Below, in pieces: positions 1-12,539 of a DNA stretch of 64,000 nucleotides; positions within the stretch are counted from its first letter, which is position 1; every line of letters begins with the position of its first letter. Location: positions 1,504,031 through 1,568,030 of the forward strand of contig NW_006763299.1 in NCBI RefSeq assembly GCF_000218685.1, given 5' to 3'. Under the pieces are notes generated by a model. That model did no database searches, was not told the DNA's origin, and worked only from the letters and a program-made list of their open reading frames with translations. This stretch comes from Serpula lacrymans var. lacrymans S7.9. Taxonomy: Eukaryota; Basidiomycota; Agaricomycetes; Boletales; Serpulaceae. The translations under genes were made by a program, and so were the position numbers.

Positions 1-878
1 TCAATTCAGATGAGGGATCGTGATACCTGTTTTGATATATGAGTGGATATGAAGCCTTAGGGCGTATACTGATAGCCTACCAGTCAGCCAAAGTTATGAT
101 GGTTGTTTCTGGATTCGCATAGGGATATTAATAAGTCAATTGAACCGCATAAGAAACAAAGGAAAGCAACAGACCATCGTCCACATCATACATATACGCA
201 AGAGGATCATTCGGGTCATAGATGACCAGAGGACCTCTCAATCCATCACAGTACTGCGTCGAAAAGTGAGAATGATACCAGTAGGTACCCGACTGGTCAG
301 GAACGTCAAAGTTATACTGGAAAGAATGATTAGCGGTAATTGGACATTGGGTGACGGAGGAGGTGCCGTCAGCATAACTAGTCCCATGCTGGAAAATGCC
401 ATGCCAATGCTTGATGATGATCAGCACGTGACCGCTTCAATATGAAAACTGGTTGCTCACTATACTGGTTACTTTCGGCATCGAATTGTCTACCAACTGA
501 TTATGTACGTTGACGCTGAAATGATCCCCCTATTGTAGACCAGTATCAGATACCATAGAACGTAGAACATTTGTGATAGATACTCACTATATTGGCCTTG
601 ATAATAGGACCTGGGAATGTCCCGCCGGCGAGAGTAGCGCTGCGAGCACACAGTATGAGCTTGGGGAGAAAAAAGGGCAGATGATATATGACTTACGAAC
701 GCTCAAAACCATCGGGTGCGATAACTTTGTTAACAATATTGAGATCAGTCACAGGTCCGACGACGGTGGATGGCCCTTGATTCGAGCTCCTGGGATATGG
801 GCCTCGAACAATAGAAGCCGCAAAAGACGGCGAGGGAAGAGTGGAAAGAAGAAGAATAAATGCAATATGATAAAACAT
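1..878 (-). CDS. lcc: Laccase (multicopper oxidase), 5' part, cut by the left window edge
   Basis: Laccases oxidise phenols and reduce oxygen to water outside the cell, and act in lignin breakdown, pigment or morphogenesis. The start at 878 opens a hydrophobic signal peptide ([12 protein letters not shown]..., likely cleaved after PSFA). Six exons can be joined on the minus strand: 878-697, 639-588, 529-461, 409-175, 108-81 and 26 to beyond base 1. They give the family's N-terminal cupredoxin domain: [12 protein letters not shown], then copper motif L1 ([15 protein letters not shown]) and copper motif L2 ([14 protein letters not shown]), then [14 protein letters not shown]. These carry four of the histidines of the trinuclear copper site, and the L2 Cys should pair in the usual disulfide. 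The last two copper motifs lie outside the window. The fourth intron has a weak donor (GTCTGT). Identity is secure; substrate preference cannot be read. Confidence 0.95.
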
Positions 879-3863
879 GGCACGTATAGATAGGATTAAA
901 TGCTTTGTGTTAAGCTAACCGGAGACGATGGGTATGAATTAGTGAGAGTATATCGCTTCGTCCAACGTCTTATATATGCCCAGTTCAGCGTCAAATAATG
1001 ATATGCTACTGAGAGCTGAGGCTTGCAGACATAGCTTAGCCTTTGGTTGCTAACATTCCGAGTCAATGCACGGCACGGTATTTCGTTCCATTCCGAGCGG
1101 TGTTGTCATTGACATGCGTGGTGACCTGAGAATGCCGCACTTGGGATTGGCTTCAGTATCCGGATACGAATGACCGAACGACCAAAGCAAAAATCCACTA
1201 CTGCAAGTGCAAGTGTGCCTACAGGAACGGTTACAATCAATGCAGTGGCAGATTGGCCCCTGTAAGGCATAACCATACTTACATTTTGAAATATTCTGTT
1301 CGTATTTCAAACTTGAATGAAAGCGCTACATTTTGGATAGCTGAGCCATATTACGTGTTTGAAATTGGCTCGGACGGCGCGGTCCTGACTGCAGAAGCGG
1401 TTCTGGTCAGAATGGACGTAGAAACATATTGAAAAGAGACAGCAGCGCCCTTCTCTAACTTAGTCAAATGATAAAGTGCATGGATAGTAGTAGTGACTGT
1501 CACGGTAGTGGAGCGTAGTTGACACGATTTGGCTCGGTTGCAGTTCACGGACATATTGGGAAATTGAGACTCCGTCCATACTTTACCTAGTATAGCTCAA
1601 CTTGAAAGGAATAGCCATGCAAACTCAAATTTTACAGTCTTCGGTTGAACCATATCATTCACTACCGTTTCGAGCTAGAAGAGAAATGTTGTTGTGAAAA
1701 GGAACATCTAAAGCAGTCCTGAAGGACGATAAGCTTCACTTAGGCGGTAAGCAGTTGCTTCAGGCTTCAGCGCCAGTTCAGCGCTAATATGAACCGTGAC
1801 GCGACCACGCATTTGTCTTTTACAGTGCTTTGACCAATAAATCGGATATCAAAGCCCACCACCGTTGCTTGCCCTGTGTTAAATGAAATGTTCATATCTG
1901 CCATTGTCTCATGGAGGCAGCCTTCAATCCTTTCGATTCATGTGCCTAAACTCAGGTCAAAGATTGATCTTAACTACCTTCCACGGGTAGGTACCAAGCC
2001 GACCCGTTGTTCGGATGATGATAGAAATGCTGTCACGGACGCACCAGAACCCCTCAGCATGGAATGTAAAGCTGGTTCAAGCATCGTCCACGCCCAAACT
2101 TGAGAATGCCCCAGCTGCACATGTCTAGCAACTACGGTTGCATGCTATGCCTCGTCTTGGTGCTGCATCGCACGGGACGTACCCCATAGGAACACGATAT
2201 TTTGATCCGTGCAAGAGGTTTCGTCATTATGAACTATTCACAACTTTCCTCGACACTGGATTGACATTATTACCGCCGTGCTTGTGAGCCTATTTTCTCA
2301 CCATAGCACGAAGCATCGGGTTACTGTCAACTTTGTACGTCGGAGCCGTGATTCTTTCTGATTGATATTACGACGAATGGATATTTTGTCCCGTCTATGT
2401 CCTGGAACAGGTACTTCGATTTACAACTTTTCTAGGACCATCGAGTGAATGGCGGTCATCTATCACCAACGACATTGCCTCATCCGGCCTTGGGGCGCTT
2501 GTTGAGTTTCACGGAACCACAAGACGCTGACTTTGAATTTGCAAATGCCTTCAACTTAAGTCATAAGTTGAGGCTGAGCAGTAAGCTTCTATACCTCGTG
2601 GCTATAAGTTAATATAGGAGTCTATAGGAGTATGTGACGGTTCCTTGGTTTATTACGAGACTTGGAGACTTGCCAAGCAACCACGACCTTAACCAGGGGC
2701 AGCTAGCTAAAAAGAATTTTGCTGGTACCGAGTTGCTAATATGTAGGCATGCCCCTCATGAATATAGAGGTCCATCGGCGCGGTGTCCACTGCCTTATTA
2801 TCACGTATCTTCGAATTTTACACGGCTACAGTCTCTTTTGTCAGTGTGCCGGCTGCACACGTATTAGGGATGAGGCATCTATGTGGAACATACACTACAG
2901 GGACACGAAGGCCTCGGATGTGGACCTTGCGGCGTATGCCATGGTGCTGTTCGTGCTACTACGATCACGGCTACTACGATCATGGTGCTGGCATTGCGGC
3001 CGTTACTTCGAGTTTTCCTATCACCCCAGCCAAGGTGAAGGTGAAACCTACAGTAAATGGCTTACTACCTCATTTGTACCCGTCTGCTGTAGGTACCTGT
3101 GGTCTCTACGTGAGGAACGCATATTCAAGTCTGTCAAGTACAGACGTCACGGTGGCGCCTGATTGGGGGTCCAGTTACCATCGTGCAGCAACCTCGATTA
3201 TCACTCCCCTCGTTGACCGATGGCATCCCCAGTTTAAACCATTTCACGTCATATTTTTTTGATGGGATCGCTGGGGTTGTACATACGAGTCGTAATTTCG
3301 ATCATCTTTCGAGTAATCGAGGCGATGCGCATTACTTGCTAATTCAAATGTCCACAAGAAGGAAGCACACTTGCAGAACGAGACCTGCGTTGTGGGTAAC
3401 ATTGCTATTCATACGTGCTGTCTCTGATTGGCAACGTTTATGGAGAGCAATGGCAGCTAAGAGCGCTATTCCAGGTTAGTCCCGATGAACCGCATTACCC
3501 CGACCTCGCCGTTAGATTAAACGCTGATAATTGAGGCTATACCAGCCTCCATAACTAATGCTGGGACACGACTCTCTTCAACATTATACTCCTCTGAATT
3601 TGATCGTACTGTCTAAATTGGTTTCCGTTAGTGAAGCTTGTAGCTCTTGAGCCAGGGTACAGTGTGCAATTAATGGATTCTTTGCTCGTCGGAAGGAGTA
3701 CCAGATGAGGGTCCAAGTCGGCCCAGCACTAAGTCACCGTGGGTATCCGATCTATACGGCATTATCAGACTGAGTCGTTGCTTCACATGGCATCGACTGT
3801 GATAAGCTCTGAAAGTAGTATTCGAAATTAGGGACATCTATTATCTTTCTACATTTATCTACC
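879..3863. other. 3 kb interval with no supportable gene
   Basis: This stretch lies between the laccase start and the end of the metallopeptidase gene. It has several open frames of 60-160 codons, mainly at 2634-3480 on the plus strand, but they overlap in different frames. None showed a domain I recognise or could be joined by splice sites into a convincing protein. The first 150 bases or so (879-1030) should include the laccase promoter. A short local repeat (TACTACGATCA twice) sits at about 2958-2983. The stretch may hold decayed coding sequence. Confidence 0.4.
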
Positions 3864-6800
3864 TCACACGACCGTTTCACCACTAACACAGCCAAGGAGA
3901 AGGGCGTCTACAGTACCCCCGGTTTTTGAGTCCAGCCACTCATCGAACTCTTCAAAAAGTTTCATCGCGCGCCCACCTTCAGCCTTGATGGCTTTCTTTG
4001 CGGGCCACATTCTCTTCTCCTGAATTCCGATGAAGTTGACTTTCAGGCCGGTTTCATCCATCGTAGAAGAACCGTCCGGAAGTTTGATAGTCATTTCCAC
4101 CGTCCATGTATCAGTTCCATAGAATGACGCTTCCTTGATATGGTGCCTAGCGAATTCGTCAGGCGGGTGATCATCCAAAGTCCACTTCAAAACATGAGCG
4201 TCAAAAGCAACCACTGTAGGGACGCCGCCACAATTAGTAGGTGAAAAAAATCTTTCCTAAAATTATTTACCTGTCCAAATGATACCAGGATGGTCGATGG
4301 CCAGGGTGAGAGTCCTGGTGCCTGCAGTTTCATCTATGCTATGGTTGATAGCAGTGACAGTGAACTTGTCTTCAGCAGGCAACGATGTCATGTATGAAGG
4401 ATCTAAGGGCAAACCAATCTTATGTGGAGACAGGAACTAGAGGACAGGGGCAGTGTGTTCAGTTATGAAGACGAGAATGGGATAACGGGTCACACGTACG
4501 GCCGAGAACGGGTATAGGGTGTCCCAGTCGCTGTTATTATCATCCATGATGACGGCGGCTGCAGATGCTCCAGGACCGCCGAACTGCAGTGCAATGTCAG
4601 CCACCAGTTCTCCAAACCCAGGAGCACCGTCAGCTGCAGCTATATGGAGATGTTGCTCTTGTGTGTTCAGCTGTGCAGGGCAGAGAGATCAGGGGGCAAC
4701 TCGGAACTCGGAAGCAACGGGTCAACGACTTACATTTTCCAGGTGAAGTACAAATAATCGCTTCTGATGCATGGAATCAAATGGAGACTTCATAGAAAAA
4801 ATAGCCATCGAGACACCAGTAGCAAGAACAAGAAGTTTCAAGATCCGAGTCAACGTGCGCTGGCCAAATCGATGTGCAAAAGATAACGATAGTGGAAGCG
4901 TATAACATGTCATAGCTGCCACTATGGTAGCAATGATATGTTCAGCTGGAGCTTCTCTTCCGATACGGCCAGTCTGAACGGCGTGAGTGTTAGGTTGATA
5001 CATAATCGGAGAGAGTTGCCTACCAAAGGGACAAAGACATCCAATGTAGCAGCGGTAAGCTGAGTCCCAGTCAATAGAGGGATTAGTTGACCACATGCAT
5101 ATGTCCACAGAGAAATATTGTCTCCTCGAGATATTACTGTGTTGACTAGCAGAGCAGAGAATACCGAAAGACCTGACAGGAAAAACATTGCGCTGGAGCC
5201 AACGCCTGCAAGTTGTAGTACCGCAGCAAGGAAAGACTGCAATAGAAGTAGCGAGGTGAAAACAGTCTTCTCATGTATCCGGCCGAAAAATAGCTGCGAA
5301 ATGAGAGCACCTCGAGGCAGTTCAATTCCAGGATTCATGACAACGAAGCAACTTGAAATCTCACCACTAAATGCCGCTGGTCCATATAATACTAGAGGCG
5401 CAAGCTCATTTGTGAACCAACTCATGCCTTTACCTAGCACAAATTGCATGAAGAGGGCAAGCATGTTGGATGCTATGATTGCACCCAGGACGGCTGCGCC
5501 TACGGCGAATATTCCTCTAACATGTTCCCCGAAGACACCTCGACCTTTCCTTAGTGCAGGGGCATGATCTACGGATATCGCTTGAACGAGTATTACTGAT
5601 GAGACGAATAACAACGAATATAGTAACCGTGCCGTCTGGAAAGAGTAAACAAAAAAGAAGCCCATGTGCGAGAAGAACACAGTAGTGGGACGACTGTAAC
5701 CGGCTGTCAACGACGGCAAAGGAGATTCCGTGGATGAGAGATATTGCAACAATGCGAGAGTGTTCTCGGCCATGTGCTTGGGCGTAGATGGTAAATAACC
5801 TAGCATGTTTGTATAGATGGACTTCCAACATACCTGAGCTACCCCTGGCTGAATGTTCTCAACCAGATCCTACACCAACCCCCGATCAGTAACAACAATC
5901 AGTACGTGACTTGCGGAAGCCCACTTTGCGCATATGATAGAGATAGCTGTTCCCTACGACAGCCATCTACGTATAGGATTTTAAAACTACTGTCTCGTAA
6001 AAACAATAAAGAATCTCACATCCAGCCCTGTGACATTCAAATAATGTTCAAATTGTCGAAAATCGGTACTGTCAAGATTGGGTTTAACGCTAGTAGACAA
6101 ATCAAGGGAAGAAAGACTAACTCGGATAGGATGATGCCAGAACTGAATATTTCGTTGGCAAATATAGTTCCAAATGGTCTAAATAAATGGAATCACGAAG
6201 ACGAATGCGGAAGCACTGGATTCAGATTACACAAAATTTAAGTGAATGCATTCATTACCTTGGCACATGAGAGTATGCTTCAATCATTTGTTCAGAAGTT
6301 GCTTGGAATAATAATTCACGTCCTGTGGTTCCAGCAGCTGGTTTTGGCGGTCAGCACCACCGCGCGGCTAATCACTATAACCGTTTACCTTCTAAATTAA
6401 CGACTGCCCGTACCCTGATGCAGCATATTATGGTCATGATGCTATTCTAAGAAAATAGAAGTGGCTTACGTGGATGCAGTAGGATGCTGTGTAGAATAAA
6501 GGTGAGAGCCATCTTGTAACGATTCCTCAGCATTATTGAACACTGGTAAAAATTCAGTTTCCTGTTTACCCGAGCGTAGCACTATGACTTACAGAATATG
6601 ATAGCATGTCTCGGTGACCAGTTTGGCGTTTCTATCAAGACTCTCAAACACTCTGTCATCACACCAACAGCTAGCGCATCGTCAGCTGCGCCTGGGCTGG
6701 GTAAAGTACTATCCAGGTGAGAATTGACAAGTACGGCGTGCTCTTTGCCTGCCAGTGTCCCGTCTGAAACGCGTACAATGATGTTGGAAAGATCCACATA

Positions 6801-7381
6801 ATGCTTATACAGTCGTTTATTCATCATATCGAAACTGTATCAGGAAGTTCGTGTTCTTTGTTGTTGATGGGTTCCGAATAGGTAACAAGACGTACCGATG
6901 ACTTCCACTGCCTTGTTGTCTCCACACTTCGCACTCCAAATTTCTCTCAGGGTACTCTTTGACAATCCTATCACATTCATCCTTCAGCTCAGTAGCCTTG
7001 TCAACCATCCACTTATCGGCCAATGCATGTTCATAGGTACCCGGTGTACGATACCCGATATCTTCGGACAAATATTTTGCATAACTGAGAATGGTAGCCT
7101 CAGATATTTGGGGAAGAGACGTGACTGGGTTTATTCTGACAATGGATGTGTGAGATAGAGCAGCTATTTGGTATAAGACATCACTTACTGGTCAATGTTT
7201 GGCGCCGGCAATGCTGGTCACATGAAAAAATATCATGAGCGCGACTTCGCCTTTTCAACGCGCAGCGTGAATTCCACATACCATATTGGTGTTTCATCGC
7301 AATCCATGGCACTACAATGATCACAGGAGCGAGAGCGAGGAAGGACCGTATGGCGCCCCATCGGGGACGCAAAGAGCTCAT
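3864..7381 (-). CDS. Endoplasmic-reticulum M28 metallopeptidase (ERMP1/Fxna-like)
   Basis: This is a multi-pass membrane zinc aminopeptidase of family M28, expected in the ER or vacuolar membrane. The start at 7381 gives a short cytosolic N-terminus and a first membrane segment (FLALAPVIIVVPWIAM). A lumenal peptidase domain follows: SEDIGYRTPGTYEHALADKW, then zinc-site motifs NSHLDS, GAADDALAVG, NNAEESLQDGSH and NLEAAGTTGRELL, then FGTIFANEIF and MAVVGNSYLYHM. From about 5800 down to 4720 the protein has a run of hydrophobic helices. The C-terminal lumenal part ends in a GETVV tail. At least ten introns are needed; several were phased by hand, for example 7281-7213, 7188-7136 and 6895-6835. 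The zinc-binding His, Asp and Glu residues of the family appear intact. The ERMP1 assignment is strong for family; the substrate is unknown. The neighbouring NOL8-like gene is on the same strand upstream. Confidence 0.9.
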
Positions 7382-7607
7382 GGTAGTCCAAGTTCAAGAG
7401 TGTGTCGAAAGCAATTATGATGCAACCCGGGTTTTCCGCCATTTAGTCACTAGTGATTTGGTGAGAAACAGAATCAACAGTCCTCTTTCTCAGAATAGCT
7501 CCATAGAATGCATGGCAGTGCGCCCATGATATGATATGCATGACATCCTAACGTAGGTAAGGTAATCGTGTATAGTCACGGTACATCCCTCTGCGCCGCA
7601 GTAACTA

Positions 7608-9203
7608 TTATTCCCCATCAACACCTCCCCTTCGTCGCCTCATCTTCCCTGCCTCTCTATGCCGCTTCTTCCAGTCTCTCGTCAACTCCGCCTTGTTCTT
7701 TTCCCATCGTTTACGGATTTCATCTTCTGTCTGAGTCCTGTAAAACCCTGCATCACGCCAATTCCATCCTTTATCCTTTGCTACATCAAGAAGGTCCTTG
7801 ACTCGCCCTTTATCTTTCGGCCGCAGATTGTCTCGAAGGTCTGACGATAGAGGAAAGAAAAAGGGCTGATTAGGGTCGAACTTGAATTGCCCCGAGTCAG
7901 ATGCAGGAACGGGAAGGTCGACGACTGCCGTACGTGGTGCGGCTTCTACCACGGATGCTAGTTGCGACTGTGAATAAACCGGTACCGCAAACTCATCGTC
8001 TAGCTCGAGATCTATGTCCAAGTGTCCAAGTAGCGAAAATCCAGCTATATTTTTTTTATAATATCAGGCGCCGTCTTGATAAGTCTTAGACAACTAGTTG
8101 ACTTACCCTCTTCTTCTCGAGGGGCAAAAAGGTCTTTCAATTTCGTCACCCGTGTGGGACGTTCCGGTCCCGGAGAAACATGAGTATCAATGAGAGGCTC
8201 CTCAACTAGCGCTACGAATGGCTCCTTTTGGCTTCGTAAGACTTTGATATCAACGTCCATGGAGACGTTGAGAGAAGTAGGTGGTTCCGTGTGAGGGTTT
8301 TTCAGGACTGCATAGGCGTCATTAGTGCTACTTTCCTGTTCCTCGTGTACACTGCTCATTTCACTGTCGGTATCGTCATCTGATGAGGTGTCGTTTGCGT
8401 GTTTGCCAGTGTTATCAACATCTTCCTTAATCTCTTTCTTTTGTGAGATCACTCCCTCCGCGTCCAAGAACATGCCCTTCAGATGAACAGAATCCCACTT
8501 CGTAGGATCAATTGTCCGCCGTCTCGATCTGACCAGTGCTGCTTTTATCCGCGGCTTTTTTTTCAGTCCACCTTTCTTTGATACACTTGGCGTAGACATT
8601 TGAGGTGCCAGTGGTCGTTCGGGTCTCATTCTAGCTGGTCGAACTATCCTGCCCATCTGAGTAACCCGCCAACCTCCTCGTTCACTTGCGTTTTCAGGAG
8701 TGACCAGGGACATGTCTGGCGCATGAACACCTTGAGCACTCTTGCGCTTTTTCTTTGGAGGTCCTGAACTTTCAGACCTTTCAGCCTCTAACCTAATGAG
8801 TTTCAACTTTGCGATACCTTTAAATAATCATTCCCTACTACGTACCTTTCATGATAGTCGGGCTTTGCCTCTCCAATACGAAGTTTAGTGCCTTTCCATG
8901 TAGACCCGCTCAGGACATTCAAACCTGACAGAACAAAGTATATGAGAACTTACAGGGCAATTTTGGCCAACATCACTGATGTACTAAAATGATATACGCA
9001 CACTACTCACATTTCGCAAGTTGTCCTTTTGTGCTCTCGAGCGTCACATACCCGAATTTCCTTGGCATACCGACTCCATCCACTTTTCCAAAGCCATCTA
9101 GAGACTTTACCGTCCCAAAACCCGACAGACGCCGTGAAATATCATCCTGGGTGATTGCTGGAGTCAAGCCAGAGACATGAAGACGTTTGGTGACGGGCTC
9201 CAT
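7608..9203 (-). CDS. NOL8/Nop8-like nucleolar RNA-binding protein
   Basis: This is a predicted nucleolar protein for 60S ribosome assembly. The start at 9203 (MEPVTKRLHVSGLTP) opens an RRM: the RNP2-like strand RLHVSGL, then FGTVKSLDGF, then the RNP1-like KFGYVTLES. A second exon (8934-8846) supplies the end of the fold (WKGTKLRIGEAKPDY). The middle is charged and disordered, with basic runs such as PPKKKRKS that look like nuclear localisation signals. The C-terminus is the most diagnostic part: PFFFPLSSDLRDNLRP, DVAKDKGWNWRDAGFYRT, then RKRWEKNKAELTRDWKKRHR and a final basic RRRRGG. This matches the conserved tail of the NOL8 family. The second intron is very short however it is drawn (28-38 bases), so that joint is uncertain. 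The gene once shared a divergent promoter with VPS28, now interrupted by the transposon that starts 77 bases upstream. Confidence 0.82.
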
Positions 9204-9279
9204 GGTAGAAAAGTTGATGGCATTTTTGCGCCTCTTCAAACTTATCTTTTCTCACGGTCAGTTATCATTGACTACTATA
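9204..9279. promoter_or_regulatory. NOL8-side remnant of a former NOL8/VPS28 divergent promoter
   Basis: These 76 bases are all that remain of host sequence between the NOL8-like start codon and the left inverted repeat of the transposon. The other remnants are 18828-18855 and 19242-19299 on the VPS28 side. Joining them, minus target duplications, gives about 155 bases between two divergent start codons. That it is a promoter is inferred from position. Confidence 0.5.
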
Positions 9280-9317
9280 CTGTCGTTAACCGTCAGCTCG
9301 GATGGGGCTATTCGGAC
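9280..9317 (+). repeat. Left terminal inverted repeat of the Plavaka element (core)
   Basis: The 38-base core pairs with 18786-18827 on the opposite strand. By eye there are two mismatches and one 4-base length difference in a run of G. TA precedes it at 9278-9279. The end lies 77 bases upstream of the NOL8-like start codon. Confidence 0.9.
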
Positions 9318-9550
9318 GTCACAGAGGTCACACAAGCCCGCTCGGCACTATCAGTGTTTGAACATGATTTTGAGTGTGGCGCACCTGAACTTTTTGAAAC
9401 TGAGTTGCAGTACCTTAGTAGAGCGTTACTTTCTCGAATGTCGGAAAAATCCAATTCACCTGATCAGGACTGCTGGAGCATGCTGCGAGTACGGTGTCGC
9501 CTGACGACCTTATGAGGGAGCTGGAGTATCAGGTAAGGTATGAGCGGGCC

Positions 9551-9683
9551 CTATAAAATCATAGTGCAAATGAAAAGCCTATCATCATGTCTTATGAGAC
9601 CTTACAAGGGGAATAGAGGACGTGATAAGATGTGATCAAGCTCTATAAAATCGCAGCGAAAAATGAAAAGGCGTCATCACACC
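9551..9683 (+). repeat. Imperfect direct repeat in the left subterminal part of the transposon
   Basis: Two copies of about 40 bases, starting at 9551 and 9643, both begin CTATAAAATC and continue as a similar A-rich then TCATCA-containing sequence. Spacing is 92 bases. Subterminal repeats of this sort often serve as transposase binding sites; that role is inference. Confidence 0.55.
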
Positions 9684-11843
9684 TTGTTTAAGAACTAAGA
9701 AGTCCTCGAAGGCTATTCAGGGCTCTGTGAGGCCAAATCAATGGTCCATAATTCGAACGACGTTAGGTTGGATCAATTTTAGTGCCAGAGATACAAGATT
9801 CATTAGTACAGTTAGATAATACAGTAGGAATCACTTTGAAAAGCGTAGAAACATGTCGCCGTCTACGGTATCGTTGAGATAAAAGCGACCCTCCCTCATT
9901 CCAAACGCTGTAATCATATGTGCCCCACGAATAAAATATTTCACCAGTGCGAACCTGCTTTCCCTTGCCTCCTCATAAAGACGAGCACCAGCCCATTTTG
10001 TCCTTGGTTTTGTAGTGGAGGGCTTGAAGTAATTGACGAGGACGACATCATATGTTTTGGACTTGATATAACACCTGTAAATCCCTATAAGTCGAGCCGG
10101 TGTGGGTTTAACAGTGTCCGTGTTGATGAGTATGCAATCGTGGCGGGGCACTCCATTGAATCGAGGGTTACACCTGAGGATATCTCGCCCTTCGGTCCAG
10201 TCTTCTTGCGACTGGTACCGAAGATAGATGCAATGATATTGTCGGATCTATTGTATGGCGTACTAAGATCAATGAGACCAAAAAACAACATAAATATATA
10301 TACCTTAATGGGTTCAACACTGAGGCTAGCATCCGGAACATCAATCGAAAAAAACCGTCGCAGAGACTTATCAAATGCTGAATGCATGGTCTCCATTGCA
10401 ATAGAGTCACTCAGGCTTGTTGGCGATCCAAGTGTCCAGTGGTCGTCTGTACTCTCTATTATGTGCTCTCTTGTGTCCTCCGTCTCGGCCTGCTCTGTTG
10501 TATCCTCTGTCTCAGCTTCTCGTGCGTTCCCTACCTGCTCTTGTTCTTGTTGTGCTTTGTCATACTCGTCAACGACCATACGTAGATACGCAATGGATTC
10601 TTGATTCTCGTCTATTCGGGCCATCTGTAGAATAGTTGTGTGATTTTCAGATTTTGATAGAAAGACAGGAGCATACCTGTGGATCCGTGTTCTTGCAATT
10701 AGTCTGTTTGTAAGCTTGACGAACCTCCTGGTGAATTCCTTCACCGACTCTTGTTTCATAGTTGTCAGTAGCACCCTTTTGTTGGATATCCTCAATAACA
10801 TGATTGACGAAATGTTGTTTGAAGAAATCGAATGATTTTCCGTAGTCTCTTGAGACGTCCTAGTAAATTGTTAGTGCCAGCAATTCATTGATTCTACAAA
10901 TGTAGAATAGTTACCTCACAAGTGTTCTTATAGGATAATATTATGCTATTTATCTGTTGCAGCCGCTCGTCAGTCAAACAGGACAATCCAATCATTGTCC
11001 GATATTGAGCATAGGCCCGAATGCAGTGGACAAGTGAACAGTCTTCGGGCAGAAGCTGAACGACACAAGGTAGTATACACTAAAATAGCAAAGTAAGTAC
11101 TTTGAAAATACTGCGTTGAGAAATGTCTACCTTTAGAATATCAAAAAATACTTGACCATCTGCGTAATCAACTGTTGTGACATTACCAAAGTGTTTAAGG
11201 TTGCGCCAGCGAGAAACGTTTCGCATGCTGGTGTCGAGTTTTTAGCTATGATTCAATGATAATCATGAAGACTCACTTCCTTGCTAGCTGCCCTTTGACT
11301 CCATCTTTGGCTAGAACACTAAGCAACAGGGGCCACAAGTGTTTCCCCCACTTTCCTAAGTCGTCCGAGTGAAGTTTGTCGTAGGAAACTGATAGATACG
11401 GGTCCGAGTAGTGTAAAGACCAGAAGAAATTCTGTAAATATAGAAAATACATTATTTATAGGATTATCAGCGATGAATACAGGGTATGCACTTACCTGCG
11501 TAGCATGAAGCCCCCGGCTCTGTAAGATTCGTTCAGCTTCACTTTTGTTTGGCGCTCGAGTAGAATCAAGATAAGCCTTCTGCATAGTCTTGGTAATGCG
11601 GGGCTCAAATGTTCCATTGATGTTATGTAGCTCGTTGTGATGAACCAAACATTTGGGGCAGGGGTAATTGGCAAGTGCAGCCCGCGTTGCTGTAACCGCA
11701 CAGCTCTCTTCTCCGTCAAGAGACTTGATTGGTATTCCAGGGTGAATAATCCTATTATGTGAGTCGCCACATTTCATTGCCTCCCCATGGCGTGCTGGTC
11801 GTTGTAAGGTCTTGAAAACAATGCCAAGAACTTGATGGTATAC

Positions 11844-12539
11844 TGTGAGGCAACGATAAACTATAACAAGAACTAAACCTATCTCCTTCTGCACTTGCAG
11901 GGAGTAAGGGTTCGATGAGCTTGAGGTCAACAGACGCTAGCAAATATAGCGAGTAGAGGACTTTGAGAGGTAAGCTTCAAAGGTTCTTGTTGAGGAGTAA
12001 AGCGGGTAAATTCAGTAATAGAAAGCTAAGGAGCCATACATGAATAGGTACGGCTTTATATAGGGAACTGTCCGTTCCTCAGACCGAAAGGAGAATATAC
12101 GAAAAGTGGTCTGAGGAATTAATCAACCAATAAGAAAAAGGGAGAGTAACTATTGTACGACTTCTGACTTGATTAATCAGCAGGTGAGAGACTTGTACTA
12201 ATAATAGAAGATTGTCACGCGTGGTCAGGAACCGTATCCTCATGATGAGGTATGATTCTAGATAAGGCGTTATTAGTATTACCAGGCTTTACTGGGGCTT
12301 GGAGCTGGTTGGCGAGATGCCTACCACCAGTCCCTACCCAGTGTGCTGGCTGGCTGGGAGCGATGCCCAGTCTCTGATCTGTGATATAAAATGGTAGCGA
12401 TGGTTAAGAAAGCCTGTGAGGGCTATGAGAAGTAGAACTGCAAACGATACCTCTAGCCCTAGAGCCAGAGGCGTGATGGGAAAAGTGTTCGAGAACCAAG
12501 ACATTGTGAAGATAAGGAAATAATAAAATGGTCCTTACA
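11844..12539 (-). mobile_element. Solo LTR (696 bases) inside the transposase coding sequence
   Basis: Read on the minus strand it begins TGTAAGGACC and ends CCTCACA, so it has TG...CA ends with a short imperfect inverted repeat (TGTAAGG against TGTGAGG). It is flanked by a perfect 5-base target duplication, TATAC at 11839-11843 and at 12540-12544 on the plus strand. It contains a TATA box in the same orientation (CTATATAAAG near 12050-12064). No internal retrotransposon genes are present, so it is a solo LTR left by recombination. The family (Gypsy or Copia) cannot be told from the LTR alone. Confidence 0.9.
12075..12118. other. Perfect 11-base-pair hairpin next to the LTR TATA box
   Basis: TTCCTCAGACC at 12075-12085 is the exact reverse complement of GGTCTGAGGAA at 12108-12118, with a 22-base loop. 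In LTR orientation it lies just upstream of the TATA box, so it could be a protein-binding palindrome in the LTR promoter. The role is inference. Confidence 0.6.

Noticed and set aside
1050..1310. Cys-rich minus-strand frame as a small secreted protein
   Set aside because: No signal peptide, no family, and the start region is not convincing.
3357..3480. Possible F-box-like fragment (RPALWVTLLF)
   Set aside because: One short resemblance to fungal F-box proteins without any further domain or splice support.
9187..9515. Overlapping plus-strand frames across the left end of the transposon
   Set aside because: They cross the NOL8 start and the inverted repeat, and match nothing; chance open frames.
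11755..11943. Extra transposase exon upstream of the HQVLG exon
   Set aside because: This sequence lies inside the solo LTR; the target duplication shows the true codon join.
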